This document shows positions 11,301 through 21,300 of a stretch of DNA of 64,000 nt, piece by piece. The notes beneath the pieces are model-generated. The model worked only from the letters and a program-made list of their open reading frames with translations. It made no database searches and was not told where the DNA came from. Every line of letters begins with the position of its first letter. Positions within the stretch are counted from its first letter, which is position 1. The stretch comes from Rhynchopus euleeides (taxonomy: Eukaryota; Euglenozoa; Diplonemea; Diplonemida; Diplonemidae), in contig OY723289.1 in NCBI GenBank assembly GCA_963210315.1, positions 992,001-1,056,000 on the forward strand, given 5' to 3'. Both the position numbers and the translations under genes were made by a program.

Positions 11301-12833
11301 CGCTCTAAATCACCCAAGAAGATCACCGCCATGGCAGCCCTGGGTGTCACGGTTTACACCGGGGATGAGGAGGGCTGTGTTAGGGTGTGGCGACTCGCCT
11401 TCGACTCCGGAGCCCAGGTTACCCGCCAGGGGAAGTTCACCACAAACCGGGGCAAGGTGCGGTACATAACCGAGGTGGGAGGAGGAGGGCGCCTCCTGGC
11501 TCTGGGGGCCGACACCGCGGTTCTTCTCTACACCGCAGACGGCGCGTTTGTCGGGGAGTTTGGGGCGCTGGAGAAGTGGAGCCTCCGCAGCATCAGCACG
11601 CCCCACGGGCTCCCCCCTGCACCAAGCCTCGGCGCCCGCCGCGAGCCTGTCGTGCTCTGCAGCGACCCCACCGGCAGGGATGACCCCGCCTCCGCCCCGC
11701 CCCAGGGCTCCCCTTCACAAAACCCCGCCGGCTGCTCCTTCATCACACAGGGCCTGGCTCTGGCAGGCCATGCCGGTGCCGGCAGCGCCTTCCACCCCGA
11801 CCCCCCCAGCGAAGGCGCTGCAGGGGGGCTGCGCCTGCCTGCCGATCCGCACCGCCCCCCGAGGCTCCCCGCAGTGCCCGCCGCCCCACCCTCCGCCACA
11901 ACGGTGAAGCGCTGCCTCTCCCCGGTGCCTGTGAGGCCCAACCACCTGGGGCCTCCGCGGAGGTGGCATCTGCAGAAGCTCGTCGCGGTTCCCCCCGAGG
12001 GCGTTGATTTTGCAACGCAGTATCAGGTGCCGGAGCCGTCAGGGGTTCCCTTTGTCGACCTCGCCTCTGTTGTCGCCCCGGTGCTGTCCCACACCCTGCC
12101 GCAGTGTGTCGATGGGGTCTGCCCGGAGGCCCAGATGCTGCTGAAAAAGCTTGACCCCGGAAGCCCCCAGAGGGGCGGGCTTCCGGGAAGCGGGCAGCGC
12201 AGCGCCTCCCACAGCTTCCCCCCTCTGGAAGGAGAGGTGGCGGTGTGCGGCGGGGGTGAGACCGCATTCGGTGGCACCGCAGGGGCGGGGTTACAGCAGA
12301 GTGGAGGTTGGCCTGTATCGCCTTCACCGCCTTCGCTGCCCCCTGTCACCGCGGGGGAGGTGGAGGGGGGCGTGCGGCGGAGGTGCAGGGGGAGTGGGCA
12401 CAGCAGGTCATCCCGCTCGAAAAGCACACCCTCGGTGGCGGGAGGTTTGGGTGGGGCTGGCGCCATGCGCCCCATCGGGGGTGCGAAAGGGGGTCTGCTC
12501 AGGCGGAGCAGGAGCACAAAGGGACCCAAGAAGGGTGTGCCCGGGGGGGATTGGCCTGAAATGCTGCCGATCAGTGTGGCGTGCACAGTGGATGTCCTGC
12601 CGGTGCCGCAGAGGACGGGTTGGGTTGCGCACCACAGGCAGCAGGTGGCGGAGGCTGTGGCAAAGCAGCAGGACCGCAGGGCTGTGGGGTGTGGTGGTGG
12701 TGGTGGCGGAGGGGGGGTGGCGGGGCACCAATCGCGTGCCCCGCTGGCATCCCCTTCAGATGTCAGCCTGCTGGCCCCGGCTTCTCCGGGGGTATTGCGG
12801 AGGGGGTTTGTGAGACCGCGGCGGACCCTGTAG
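8328..12833 (+). CDS. EF-hand + WD40-repeat protein, WDR49/WDR64 (CFAP337)-like
   Basis: An intronless frame of 1501 aa from the ATG at 8328; starting at 8214 would add 38 residues. The N-terminus has an EF-hand pair, with a canonical loop at about residues 84-95 (DANANGSVDWDE). WD40 blades follow, with typical endings such as GTVKVWSP, GAIRFLNA, KNVKIWDI, KILLWNF and GCVRVWRL, spread over residues 150-1080. The last 400 residues are Pro/Gly/Ser-rich and basic, probably disordered. EF-hands ahead of a long WD40 array are the layout of the WDR49/WDR64 group, which in ciliates and algae includes the axonemal protein CFAP337. A ciliary role is therefore likely by family. The low-complexity C-terminal tail is unusual for that group. 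Confidence 0.75.
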   Translation: MPWGHDVGPRPSGFRSVVRDAVRAPSQGVEEESSVSLTLSQLRDIKSTFDEATNGELDEDTFVDVLQGKVRSTEPRLRTWFRQIDANANGSVDWDEFSSFVLLDGQRQVQNSEVRKNAHYQVPPGHQAWTPNTSHSHSNTVTSVVVHSRGTGPSATRIFTGSSDGTVKVWSPTSLEHEVTINTPSWVLGSRLTRSGRRLITAHTERALCIIDTQRLDVTAILAHVTGGKSRLRFEHVGRVVQAGHGQTGFSAIKRLAKASRPTARMSPPGGSTVRERERLNGFGSSSGLEPRPPAGAPNGVSPAQLSMELEVELACARDKAISSSTKLVPNIHKVEGLVDVPFCIETIQPEGTALSQYWFPDGKGDGVQHSSGDAEKQAGPAASSLPQDEDTLLCVGLRNGDLLMYHLESDRFNHKQQLIEDVNANVLQVNHRWKSLHASCISGVRWANSIGNIITVGWDGAIRFLNAETCRVARVLEVASDNFGGPFTAYQEQSIFGFDWSGDLKMLGSFGAEHHISLWNPYISTPVMKLQHPTGICDVTFAPDNQQLLTLTDDKNVKIWDIRTFKCIQTVKQEQHLRHIRKIHYDKTLPGVVVCSHCPTVLAEVQPTANSNQGNLNLVGVVANPETASYMVTADRTNVTTWSTLTGDVIFKFALNEQAAEHFSGKKDWVITSIALDDNGRRLLTGTQCGKILLWNFINGQLLKVCDTKEDHSRHGDDPDVTCVLHCSRDNNSFRYIYGAVRGRLHVWHDSDGFHSPESDVWALPDALAGEAISTMSHDPPWDLAIGTTAGRVVLFNMKNSACSGSFRRVSGYYPSRASLAEGGAASYHGVPVPKEEPGVGPYRVSFICFVTSPWLPHAQQDDAGALGQSPEAGGPALQPLSPQATPRQSPRPSRCSNMSGSHFPPAPASGSSVGSPSPPATAATTTRPKWSTPGSTRLTVVCHSDGLIQVIYVKRKEVLCQWLVGPASLAAGSPIDGSPHHHPHPHSRARSKSPKKITAMAALGVTVYTGDEEGCVRVWRLAFDSGAQVTRQGKFTTNRGKVRYITEVGGGGRLLALGADTAVLLYTADGAFVGEFGALEKWSLRSISTPHGLPPAPSLGARREPVVLCSDPTGRDDPASAPPQGSPSQNPAGCSFITQGLALAGHAGAGSAFHPDPPSEGAAGGLRLPADPHRPPRLPAVPAAPPSATTVKRCLSPVPVRPNHLGPPRRWHLQKLVAVPPEGVDFATQYQVPEPSGVPFVDLASVVAPVLSHTLPQCVDGVCPEAQMLLKKLDPGSPQRGGLPGSGQRSASHSFPPLEGEVAVCGGGETAFGGTAGAGLQQSGGWPVSPSPPSLPPVTAGEVEGGVRRRCRGSGHSRSSRSKSTPSVAGGLGGAGAMRPIGGAKGGLLRRSRSTKGPKKGVPGGDWPEMLPISVACTVDVLPVPQRTGWVAHHRQQVAEAVAKQQDRRAVGCGGGGGGGGVAGHQSRAPLASPSDVSLLAPASPGVLRRGFVRPRRTL

Positions 12834-13218
12834 CGGTGAAAGTGGTTTCCACCAGCATCACTGCTGACAGAGGGAGCCGTTGGTGGCGCTGGTTTTGCTG
12901 GTGTGTGGCAGTGGTTGCCGAGAGTTGTTGTGGTGGAAGAGGAAGAGGATCCCCCTCTCACCCACGTGTGAGAGGGGGGTTGGATATCTCAGCAGCTGTT
13001 GTCGGTGGCACCCCCCCGCCCCCTCGCCCCGCCCATTCTATTTTAATTCCCCTCGCCACTCGCCCCGCTGACAGTGCCTGCTGACAGTGCCTGGGAGCCC
13101 GGCAGCAGTTTGCTGCAGAGTGTCGGGAGGGGCCGCCACAGCGGAGTGCCTCTCTCAGCTCAGCACCACCCGAGCCCTCTTGTGGACCACACACATCTCT
13201 TGCAGGGGGGCTGCCAAT
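12834..13218. other. Intergenic spacer
   Basis: Short G/T-rich then C-rich spacer ending in a pyrimidine tract and AG at 13205. Nothing else recognised. Confidence 0.5.
13204..13205 (+). promoter_or_regulatory. Putative trans-splice acceptor AG
   Basis: ACACATCTCTTGCAG ends 13 bases before the ATG at 13219. Confidence 0.45.
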
Positions 13219-16200
13219 ATGGAGGAGGTGCTGCACCACCTGTTGGGGCAGGACAATGGCGCACGGAAGCTGGCGGAGTCGCAGCTGCTGAGTGCTGTTG
13301 CGCAGGACTCGGCTCAGGCCATCGGAGCGCTGCTGGATATGTGCATTGATGGGGCGCCTCACCTTGCCCTGCTGTCGGCAATGCTGCTGCGGAAGTTCCT
13401 GGGGGGGTCGACCCTGTACGACGCGTGGCCCACCCTGAGCTCTGAGCTGCAGGAGCGCTGCAAGGCCACCCTGCTGCAGCTGCTCGTCGTCGACATGCCG
13501 CAGAACATGCGTGTGCAGGTGGAGCTGTGCATCTCGAGCCTCGGTGCGCGCCTCCTCCCCGAGTCGCGGTGGGCAACCCTCATGAGCTGCCTGCTGCAGG
13601 GTGCAGAGGACCCCAACAGCAAGGTGCGCGCCAGCACGCTGCACATCCTTTCGGAGCTCTTTGTGGAGCTCTGCGACTCGTGCCTGCAGTCGCAGCTCAG
13701 CGTGGCACACCGTGTCTTCAGCACTGCGCTTGCGAAGGAGAGTGCGTCGGCAGACACCGCTGTGTGCTTCGTTGCTATTGATGGCATCTTGTCGATTGCG
13801 TCTGTCCTGGAGGCCGACGAGACGGAGGTGCTGGGGCAGTTCGCAGCGCAGCTCCCCACCATCCTGGATGTGCTGGCCAGGTCTGTCAACGACCCCCAGC
13901 GCGCCGACTTCTGCGTGGAGGTGCTGGACTCTCTGGTCCTCGCCTGCGAGCACCAGCCGTCCCTCTTCAAGAAACACCAGCAGCAGCTCTTCACAAAGCT
14001 GCTGGAGTTCCTCCTGGGCGTCGCCTTCCCGCAGGACACAACATCCACCGATGAGAGGGTGCAGTGCACCGCCCTGGAGCTGGTGCTGGCGCTGTGTGAG
14101 GCGGCGCCTGCGAAGGCTGGAAAGATTCCCAACTTTGTGCCGACCCTACTTGGCCGCACCGTGATCTACATGGTGGCACACATCGACGCCCCCCACCTCG
14201 ACACCACCTTCGACAGGTGGGGCGCTGTGATGCACCTCCAGGAGGACGACGAATACCTCCACACCACGGAGTACATCAACGCCCTGACAGCCCTGCAACG
14301 CATCGCCGACACCCTGGCCAGCAAGCAGCTCTACAAGCAGGTGCAGTCCATCTGCTCGGAGTACCTCCCTAGCGCCGACTGGCGCCAGCGCCTCGTCGCC
14401 CTGACCTGCCTCTCGCAGATGGCGGAGGGCCTCTCCTCCTACATGAAGAAGGACATGGCCTCCCTGGCACAGGCCGCCCTGCAGCACCTCCATGACGCAC
14501 ACCCCTACGTGCGCTCCACCGCCATCGAGTGCTGCCTCCAGTTCTCTATGGACCTGCCGGGCTTCCCCGCGGCATACCAGGCCGAGGTGGTCCCCGCCCT
14601 TGCCAACCTCGCCTCCACCGACCCCTACCCGAGGCTGCAGTCGCACTGCTGCACGGCACTCTCCATCTTCTACACCCAGGCCCAGGATGGGCTGTGCGAC
14701 CCGCTCTTCACCCCGCTGACGGGATACGTCCTGGCCCTCATGGAGACCGCCGACAAGCGCCTCCCCTTTGTGGTCGAGCGCGCTGTCGGCTGCCTCGGGG
14801 ATATTGTGAAGAACGCCTCTGCCGATGTCGTGCGCCAGGCCTACCCCAAGCTCTGCTCCGCCCTCATCGCCGTGCTCCAGGGCTCCGAGCAGCGCGGACA
14901 CACCCCCGGGTGGAGGATGTGCTCTGCCGAATGCATCGAGAGGATCGCCGAACTCGCCTCCGCTGTCGGGCGCGACGGCCTGCAGTCCTCCGCCTCGGAC
15001 ATCGTGTCGGGCCTCACAGGGGTGCTGCGCGGCGTCGACCCCAACTCGGAGGACCCAAGAACCGACGCCCTGCTGCATGCCTTCGGCAGCCTTGCCGAGA
15101 CGCTGCGTGAGGAGTTCGCCCCTTACGTCGACAGCGTGTTGGGCCTGATCCTGATGCGTGCCTCCAGGCAGGAGCAGAAGCCTCAGGACACCTTCACAAT
15201 TAACGACAGCGAGGTGAAGGAGGTGAAGGCGCGGAACACCACCATCCACGATGAGAAGGTCGACGCGCTGGAGCTGCTGGGGGATATCGGGGAGGCGACA
15301 GGGTCTGCCCTGCCGGAGGGCCACCGCGTGACAATCTGCAAGGCCCTGATGGACCACGTCACCCCTGCGGTGCAGAACACCGTCTGCACCGCGGCAGCCG
15401 CTTCGGCTGCCCGATTCCTCAAGCTGGGCGACGGGTTTGCCGCAGCCATGGGCCCCCCCCTGGTTCGCCAGCTGTGCGCCGCCCTGCAGCTGTACACCCC
15501 CGGTGAGGGCGGCCGCCCCCACCCCGACCTCCTGTCGGGCGCCCACCACAGCCAGGATGCCTACGCTGCAGATGAGGCACGCGCCCTGCTCCGGGCACTC
15601 CTCCCCTGCATCAGCCTGAAGGACTCGGCGTGGCTCACCCCTGAGATGGGCACAGAGGTGACACGCATCCTGATTGGCATCCTCTACGCATCCTCTGACA
15701 GAGACGAGGAGGACAGCGACGACGAGGAGGATGAGGAGACATCAGAGGAGTCAGACGAGGATGACGATGACGAGGATGAGGATGAAGACGACTCCAGCGA
15801 TGACTCCAGCGACGACACGCCCCCCGAGGATCGCCTCAGGGCGTACACCGTTGCCGTGCTGGAGACTCTGCTGGTGAAGCAGCCGCAGCTGCATGCCGCG
15901 GTGTTCCCAGGCCTCGGCGAGGCATTCGTCACCTTCATCTCATCCAAGCCAGCCCTCAGGGAGCTGGGCCTCAGCGGGGCTGTCTCTCTGATGCAGAAGG
16001 GGCATACCGCCATGCTGGGTGACCTGGTGCCTGCCCTGCTGGGTTATCTCCAGGGCCTGGCGTCGTCTGACACCGATTTGGATTCGTTTGATTATGAGTG
16101 CCTCTCGTCGGCATGTGCCTGCGCCGGGACTGTGGCGCAGTCCATTGTGTCCAACGGGATGCTGCAGCAGCCCCATTCGCAGCAGTACGCCGTGGCAGTG

Positions 16201-16578
16201 GCACCCCTCCTGCAGAGCGTGGTCTCTGCCCTGGGCCCCGTGTCGAAGGGGAAGAACGCAAACCATGAGGCTGCGGCCTGTGTGACCTATGCCACTTGGG
16301 GGCTGATCAAGGTCAGCGTGCTGCTGCAGCAGGCCCCTGGGTTTGACATGCAGCAGCTGTACGCCTGCACCCTTGCGGCTGCCCCGCTGTCCGCAAAATG
16401 CTTCGACTGCGATGCGGAAGCCCAGGAGGTGCATGCGGCTATCATCTCCCTCGCTGCGTCACCGGATGTCCTCAACCAGCCTAACAAGGCGCTGCTGGAG
16501 ACGGCGCTCCGCCTCCTGAAGGCCCTCCCGAAGGGGAACAAGGCTCTCTCCCCGGCACTGCGGGCGAAGCTGAAGTAG
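13219..16578 (+). CDS. Importin-beta family karyopherin (importin-5/Kap121-like)
   Basis: The frame encodes 1119 aa from the ATG at 13219, close to the roughly 1100 aa of importin-5/Kap121/RanBP5. An in-frame start at 13087 lies before the acceptor AG and is rejected. The N-terminus (EEVLHHLLGQDNGARKLAE) is the usual start of the importin-5 HEAT solenoid. Helical HEAT pairs fill the whole length, for example LLRKFLGG near residue 60 and RAVGCLGDIVKNAS around residue 525. An acidic insertion of Asp/Glu/Ser at about residues 830-865 matches the acidic loop seen in this family. The protein should carry ribosomal proteins and histones through nuclear pores under RanGTP control. Importin-4 is the closest alternative. 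Confidence 0.88.
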   Translation: MEEVLHHLLGQDNGARKLAESQLLSAVAQDSAQAIGALLDMCIDGAPHLALLSAMLLRKFLGGSTLYDAWPTLSSELQERCKATLLQLLVVDMPQNMRVQVELCISSLGARLLPESRWATLMSCLLQGAEDPNSKVRASTLHILSELFVELCDSCLQSQLSVAHRVFSTALAKESASADTAVCFVAIDGILSIASVLEADETEVLGQFAAQLPTILDVLARSVNDPQRADFCVEVLDSLVLACEHQPSLFKKHQQQLFTKLLEFLLGVAFPQDTTSTDERVQCTALELVLALCEAAPAKAGKIPNFVPTLLGRTVIYMVAHIDAPHLDTTFDRWGAVMHLQEDDEYLHTTEYINALTALQRIADTLASKQLYKQVQSICSEYLPSADWRQRLVALTCLSQMAEGLSSYMKKDMASLAQAALQHLHDAHPYVRSTAIECCLQFSMDLPGFPAAYQAEVVPALANLASTDPYPRLQSHCCTALSIFYTQAQDGLCDPLFTPLTGYVLALMETADKRLPFVVERAVGCLGDIVKNASADVVRQAYPKLCSALIAVLQGSEQRGHTPGWRMCSAECIERIAELASAVGRDGLQSSASDIVSGLTGVLRGVDPNSEDPRTDALLHAFGSLAETLREEFAPYVDSVLGLILMRASRQEQKPQDTFTINDSEVKEVKARNTTIHDEKVDALELLGDIGEATGSALPEGHRVTICKALMDHVTPAVQNTVCTAAAASAARFLKLGDGFAAAMGPPLVRQLCAALQLYTPGEGGRPHPDLLSGAHHSQDAYAADEARALLRALLPCISLKDSAWLTPEMGTEVTRILIGILYASSDRDEEDSDDEEDEETSEESDEDDDDEDEDEDDSSDDSSDDTPPEDRLRAYTVAVLETLLVKQPQLHAAVFPGLGEAFVTFISSKPALRELGLSGAVSLMQKGHTAMLGDLVPALLGYLQGLASSDTDLDSFDYECLSSACACAGTVAQSIVSNGMLQQPHSQQYAVAVAPLLQSVVSALGPVSKGKNANHEAAACVTYATWGLIKVSVLLQQAPGFDMQQLYACTLAAAPLSAKCFDCDAEAQEVHAAIISLAASPDVLNQPNKALLETALRLLKALPKGNKALSPALRAKLK

Positions 16579-17386
16579 GATGGGGTGGTGGTGGAATGGA
16601 TGGTGAACAGAAGGAGGACCTCTCCCGTTCCCGACATGCCTTCTCGAGTGTCGCAGAGCCGCCCCCAGCTGGGGCGGAGGTAGATGGAGGGGTGGGTATA
16701 GATGCTGCGTGGGTGCGCCCTCGCTCCACCCCCTCGCCCCCCGATATTGCTGATTCGGACAGGAATCTGGTGTGGTGAATGAGGAGAAAAAAATATGTTG
16801 AAAAATGGTGTGTGGAAACCATCTAGCACATCATTTCCCTCTCCCCCCCCCCTGCCGTTCTCAAGCGTGGGATCCATTACTATCGCTAGCATCCGCCGCC
16901 ACTACCTACCCCCGCCCCGGCGTCTACCGGATGAGCATGTCACTAGATCTCACAGCGGTGCTACCCTGCACAGAGAGTGAAGGGAAGCCGGCTCTGCGCA
17001 GTGGTGGTGGTGGTGGTGGTGGTGGGTATTGAGCTTCAAACATGTTGTATTTTGTCATTTCTCGAGAGCCAGCTCGACAAGGTATTGAGAGGATGTGTGG
17101 GGGAGCACAGACAGGGAGTGGGGTGGGTGGGTGGGGAGGGAGAGGCAACAGAAGGGAAGGGTGCCTGGCCGATCAGCTCTGTTGTGTGAAAAAGAACGTG
17201 GGTGATGGCGAAGCGCACTGTCCCACCCGCCCCATCCCCCCTCTGGAATTCACGCGAAGGGTGAGACGTCAACTCTTCTGTATTTACCCCACCCCGCATC
17301 ACGCCACAGGCCTATCTGCAAGAAGCTTTCCTTCTCGTTGGGCCCTTGTAACGTATTTCACCTCCTCCACCCAGGCAGGACTGAGC
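16579..17386. other. Intergenic, low complexity
   Basis: Contains a (GGT)n microsatellite at about 17002-17026 and C-runs near 16845. C/T-rich sequence leads to the AG at 17374. No gene recognised. Confidence 0.5.
17373..17374 (+). promoter_or_regulatory. Putative trans-splice acceptor AG
   Basis: TTTCACCTCCTCCACCCAG ends 12 bases before the ATG at 17387. Confidence 0.45.
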
Positions 17387-19639
17387 ATGGCGGCGCATCC
17401 CCGCCATTACAATGGTCGGGTGCGTGACCGGATCACGTCACCCCCCCTGGACTATGTGAAGTCTGTGCCCCCAAACCTGCGCGACTTTAAGCATGACCAG
17501 ATGTTCTACATCCGCCTGCTGAACACAGTCGACACCTCGCTGGAGCCGCAGAAGCGTGTGGTTGTTGTCGTCGGCGAGAGCATTGTCTTCTGCGACTACC
17601 AGAACCGGACCATCAAAAGAGTGCTGCACATCCTGATGATCGAAAAGGTTTTGATCCAGAAGGAGGAGTCTGCGAATAAAATCACACGACGCGCCTGGCT
17701 GAAGGTGCAGGGCATGGAGACCGACTACGACGTGCTGCTGCAGCAGAGCGAGTTCCAGGGGTTCCTTGCCAACGAGGACATCAAGGAGTTGGTGCACATC
17801 ATCTGCACCATCAAGCGCCACATCTACAACGTGGACATTCCTGTGCTGGAGGAGGACCAGCTTGTCTTCTCCGCCATGGCACGCCTGGAGAAGGCAGGAG
17901 CGCCTGTGATCTCCAACCTGGGTGGTGGGCTGAAAGACATGCTCAATGACAAGTTCAGTGGGAGCTACGTCCCGCCAGAGCCCAACGAAAGCCAGCTGGT
18001 GGTGCCGGGGCCTATCGATGCCCAGCAGTGGATGCCTGCGCCGGCTGCGGTGGACCCGTCGCGCAAGGAGAAGCGCCAGTCGCTCGCAGGGTCCTCGCTG
18101 GGGCAGCTTGCGTCCAGCAAGAGCTTTGCCGACGATGTGTCTGAGGGCAGCGTGCTGTCGTCGTACCACCCCTCCACGGTGAGCAGCCTTGAGGACACGC
18201 ATGATTTCCACCGCCGCAGGATAGAGATCCTTCAGGGGCGCCAGGGTGAGATGCAGCGGCAGCAGCCGCCGCCCCAACAGCCGCAGCCGATGCAACAGAT
18301 GCAGACGCAGCAGCCGCAGCACCCACACCCTATGGGAGGGTACCAGCAGCAGCAGCACCCCCACCACCAGCACCCCTACCAGCAGATGCGGCCCACACCG
18401 CTCGGCATGCAGACGAGCCCCATGCAGCTGCACCCGGCACTGCAGCCTGTGCAGCAGGGGGTGTTGCCGCCGCAGAATCCGCATGTGGTGCCGCAGCAGC
18501 CGCATCCGCAGCCACACCCACAGCCGCCCCCACAGCAGCAGTCGCAGCCTCAGCCACAGCCACAGCCACAGCCGCCGTCACAGACCCCGGTGCCATCTCA
18601 GCAGCAGCAACATAGCCCCACGCCGCTCAGCCCCCCGCACGCATCGCCCCCACCTGCGAGCTACCAAAACGTGGTGCGGCTGGGGTCCCCCAGCATGCAG
18701 CCGCCAGTGCGGCACGAGATGCCCTACCCTTCCTCCATCCCGAAGAGCAGCAGCCCTTTGCCGGCCCACGCCGCACAGCCCCCTGCGCCTCCGGCACCCA
18801 CGCCGCCTTCGCCAGCTGCGCCGATGTCAGGAGCGAAGCACTGGCAGGCATCGCGCCCTGCGGCAGTGGATGCCTACCCCGATGACGACCTGTCGACCCT
18901 CGTATCGTCCACCGGTGCCTGGGGTCCGCCCAACAGGGTGCACGGGACGAAGCTCTTCGAGGCAATGGGTGAGGAGTACGCCAGGAAGCGCATGTCCGAG
19001 CTGCTCGCCAACGAGGCTGTGGGGGGGAGCGGTGCGTCGCGCTCCCCCAAGCACAGCGCAGCCCAGTCGGGGCAGTCGGGGTACTCCGGGAGCTCTGCGG
19101 CTGACTCCCGCAGGGAGCGGCGCAGGGCGCGGGAGAAGGAGGAGAAGGCCGCCGAGAGGGAGCGGGAAAGGGAAAGGGAACAGGAACGGGAGAGGGAGCG
19201 CGAGCGCGAGCGTGGCAAGCATAGGGAGAGGGAGAGGGAACGCGAGAGGTCAAAGGGGAGGGCGGTGCGGCGGGAGGAGCCGCGTGACAGGGATTCGGGT
19301 TCCTTCGTCAGCACGTCTGTCGACTCGCTGGCGTCGGCTATCCTCAGCCATGACACGGCCAGCACTGGGGTTGACGTGGAGCTATACGACAAGCTGCGCC
19401 CAAAAGGCACACGCATGCCGCACACGCGCGGTGGGTCGATGCCCCCTGCAACCTCACCCCGCGGCAGGCGCCAGGGTGTCGACACCTTCCGCTCTGAGCT
19501 CCGCGAGGAGTTCTGGAAGCACTACATGCACACATTCGACACGGCCTGCGCCCGCTCCGGTGTGGCTTCCCGCAACAAGCGGGCAGCCTCTCCCAGAGGG
19601 GAAGGCCAGCCCTCGCCGCGTGCACGTCACTTCGCATGA
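17387..19639 (+). CDS. Protein with PH-like N-terminal domain and Q/P-rich, RE-rich tail
   Basis: A 750-aa protein from the ATG at 17387, placed 12 bases after an acceptor AG. Residues about 25-165 look globular, with alternating beta strands (RVVVVVGESIVFCDYQ, RAWLKVQGM) and a closing helix (KELVHIICTIKRHIYNVD). This is the pattern of a PH-like fold, inferred from strand order and not from a family match. Residues about 285-480 are Gln/Pro/His-rich. Residues about 570-640 form a long Arg/Glu-rich helix (repeats of RERERE type). The last 60 residues are again mixed (REEFWKHYMHTFDTACARSG). I do not recognise the family. The layout suggests a membrane- or cytoskeleton-associated adaptor. Confidence 0.75.
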   Translation: MAAHPRHYNGRVRDRITSPPLDYVKSVPPNLRDFKHDQMFYIRLLNTVDTSLEPQKRVVVVVGESIVFCDYQNRTIKRVLHILMIEKVLIQKEESANKITRRAWLKVQGMETDYDVLLQQSEFQGFLANEDIKELVHIICTIKRHIYNVDIPVLEEDQLVFSAMARLEKAGAPVISNLGGGLKDMLNDKFSGSYVPPEPNESQLVVPGPIDAQQWMPAPAAVDPSRKEKRQSLAGSSLGQLASSKSFADDVSEGSVLSSYHPSTVSSLEDTHDFHRRRIEILQGRQGEMQRQQPPPQQPQPMQQMQTQQPQHPHPMGGYQQQQHPHHQHPYQQMRPTPLGMQTSPMQLHPALQPVQQGVLPPQNPHVVPQQPHPQPHPQPPPQQQSQPQPQPQPQPPSQTPVPSQQQQHSPTPLSPPHASPPPASYQNVVRLGSPSMQPPVRHEMPYPSSIPKSSSPLPAHAAQPPAPPAPTPPSPAAPMSGAKHWQASRPAAVDAYPDDDLSTLVSSTGAWGPPNRVHGTKLFEAMGEEYARKRMSELLANEAVGGSGASRSPKHSAAQSGQSGYSGSSAADSRRERRRAREKEEKAAEREREREREQERERERERERGKHRERERERERSKGRAVRREEPRDRDSGSFVSTSVDSLASAILSHDTASTGVDVELYDKLRPKGTRMPHTRGGSMPPATSPRGRRQGVDTFRSELREEFWKHYMHTFDTACARSGVASRNKRAASPRGEGQPSPRARHFA

Positions 19640-20935
19640 TGCGATGACCTGCAGCAGTCTGATGCCGTCCATCCTCTGCCTGCCCCGCCAAAGCCAGCAG
19701 AGAGAATGGCCGTGCCTTCGCAGCATTAGGTTGGAGTGAGTGTGGGGGCCGAGCATTGGCTGAGAGTCAGTCCGTGCCCCCACCAAGCCATCTCCGTTTT
19801 GTGATAATAAGGGCAGGGGGGAGAGGGGGAGGAGGAGGGAGGGGGGGAGGACGGGTATCGTGGCAGCGGAGGAGGATCGCACCCGAACCCACCCGTGGGG
19901 TGGGTTGAGGGGGCTGGCGGGGAGGGGGGTGTGGGGGGGTTCACTGCCAATTCAGAATCGAACGAAAAAAAACGGGGGGAAATATTGTTGGTTGTCTCCC
20001 TGAACGCTTTCTTTCCGCCGTCTCCTCTTGGCCGCAATGGCAAACCAAGCTCTCTCTCTCTCTCTCTCCCCCCCTCCCTCCCCCCACTCTCTCAGTCTCT
20101 CTGAAGTGGTTTGACAGCGTGCCGCTGGCGTGCTGCTCTCCTCAAGCGCCAGCGCAGAGCAAAACGGCACGTGTAAGAGGGGGTCATTTATTCGTTATTT
20201 GCAGCCCCCCACCCTCCCCAGGGCAGGCCTCTGCCGGCGTTAGCAGCTTCTACCCGGCTCAAGGGGCCCCCGCTCTTCATTTCATCCAGTCTATTCTCTC
20301 AGAACCAGCGCCTTCTCACGGCAGCACGGCGCACTGCCACGGCCCAACTGCCCCGCACATCAAGCGGGCTGCGGGGCCACCGAAGCAACGACAGGGCGGG
20401 GGAGGTGGGTTGGGTACGGTGGGGCCAAGTCATGCGCCCTTCCCCTTTCGCCCACCCGTAGCGTCCCTCGGTCCGGCTGTCCCCCCCCCCCCCCCCCCCA
20501 GCCCCGAACTGCCGTATGGGGAGGGGGGGCGGGTGGGTTGAGGGGTGTTGAGAGCCCTACTTTTTTGGCACCAGTGTTACTGCGATTTCCCCGAAAACCG
20601 CACGGGCTTACCTTTCTCCTTCAGAGAGGAGAGCAAAAAAAAATAATAATCCCACCCCCATTCCATCTCCTTCCTCCGGCGGTTTGGTTATGTTCACTAT
20701 TTCTTGACCCCCCCCCCCCCCCCCACCCCACCCCACCCCACCCCCTCTGCGTTGGCCTCCCAACGCCGCATCGCGTGTGTCGCGGGACGCAGCAGATAAC
20801 CCGCACTGCTGCCGAGGCTGCCCCTGTGGCGAGCACATGTCCTGTTGCTGTGTTGTGGCGGGGATGTTCCGTTCCTGTGTATTGGGCGGCAGGGGGAGAG
20901 GAGGGGGCGGGAGAGGGTCCGAACAGAAAGGTGTG

Positions 20936-21300
20936 TGTGGTTGTGAACAGTGGAGGTCAGGTTGTGATCAAGAGCAGGTTGCTCGGTGTGTTCTTTGCTG
21001 CAAATCGTCTTCACGCGTGTGTGTGTGTGTGGTGGCAGTGGAGGTCACTGATGTCATCAGAGTTCGCTCGGTGCCTAAACCTACATTGACAAAGTTTGAC
21101 TTGTGTGTGTGTGGCGGTGGAGATGACATCAAGAGCAGATTCTCGGTGTGGTCTACACTACAACTTTCAACGTGTGTGTGAACAGAGGAGATCGCATCAA
21201 GAGCAGGTCGTTCAGTGCCGTTTGTACGACCCCAAACATGGTTTACGTGTGTTGATCAGGGGTTGATTCGTCTGCCCCGTGTGTGTGTGTTGTAACCGAC
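20936..21300 (+). repeat. Degenerate GT-rich tandem repeat, about 4-5 units of 70-90 bp
   Basis: Each unit begins with (TG)n, continues with a GTGGAGGTCA- or GGAGATGACA-like block, then ATCAAGAGCAGRTT and CTCGGTGYG. Recurrences start near 20936, 21022, 21103 and 21172, with a weaker one near 21247-21330. Units differ by about a quarter of their bases, so this is an old array. Confidence 0.6.

Noticed and set aside
13087..13218. N-terminal extension of the importin-like protein
   Set aside because: It lies before the acceptor AG at 13205 and does not resemble the family, whereas the ATG at 13219 starts directly with the expected first helix.
13359..15549. Minus-strand frames opposite the importin gene
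   Set aside because: Shadows of a clearly conserved sense gene.
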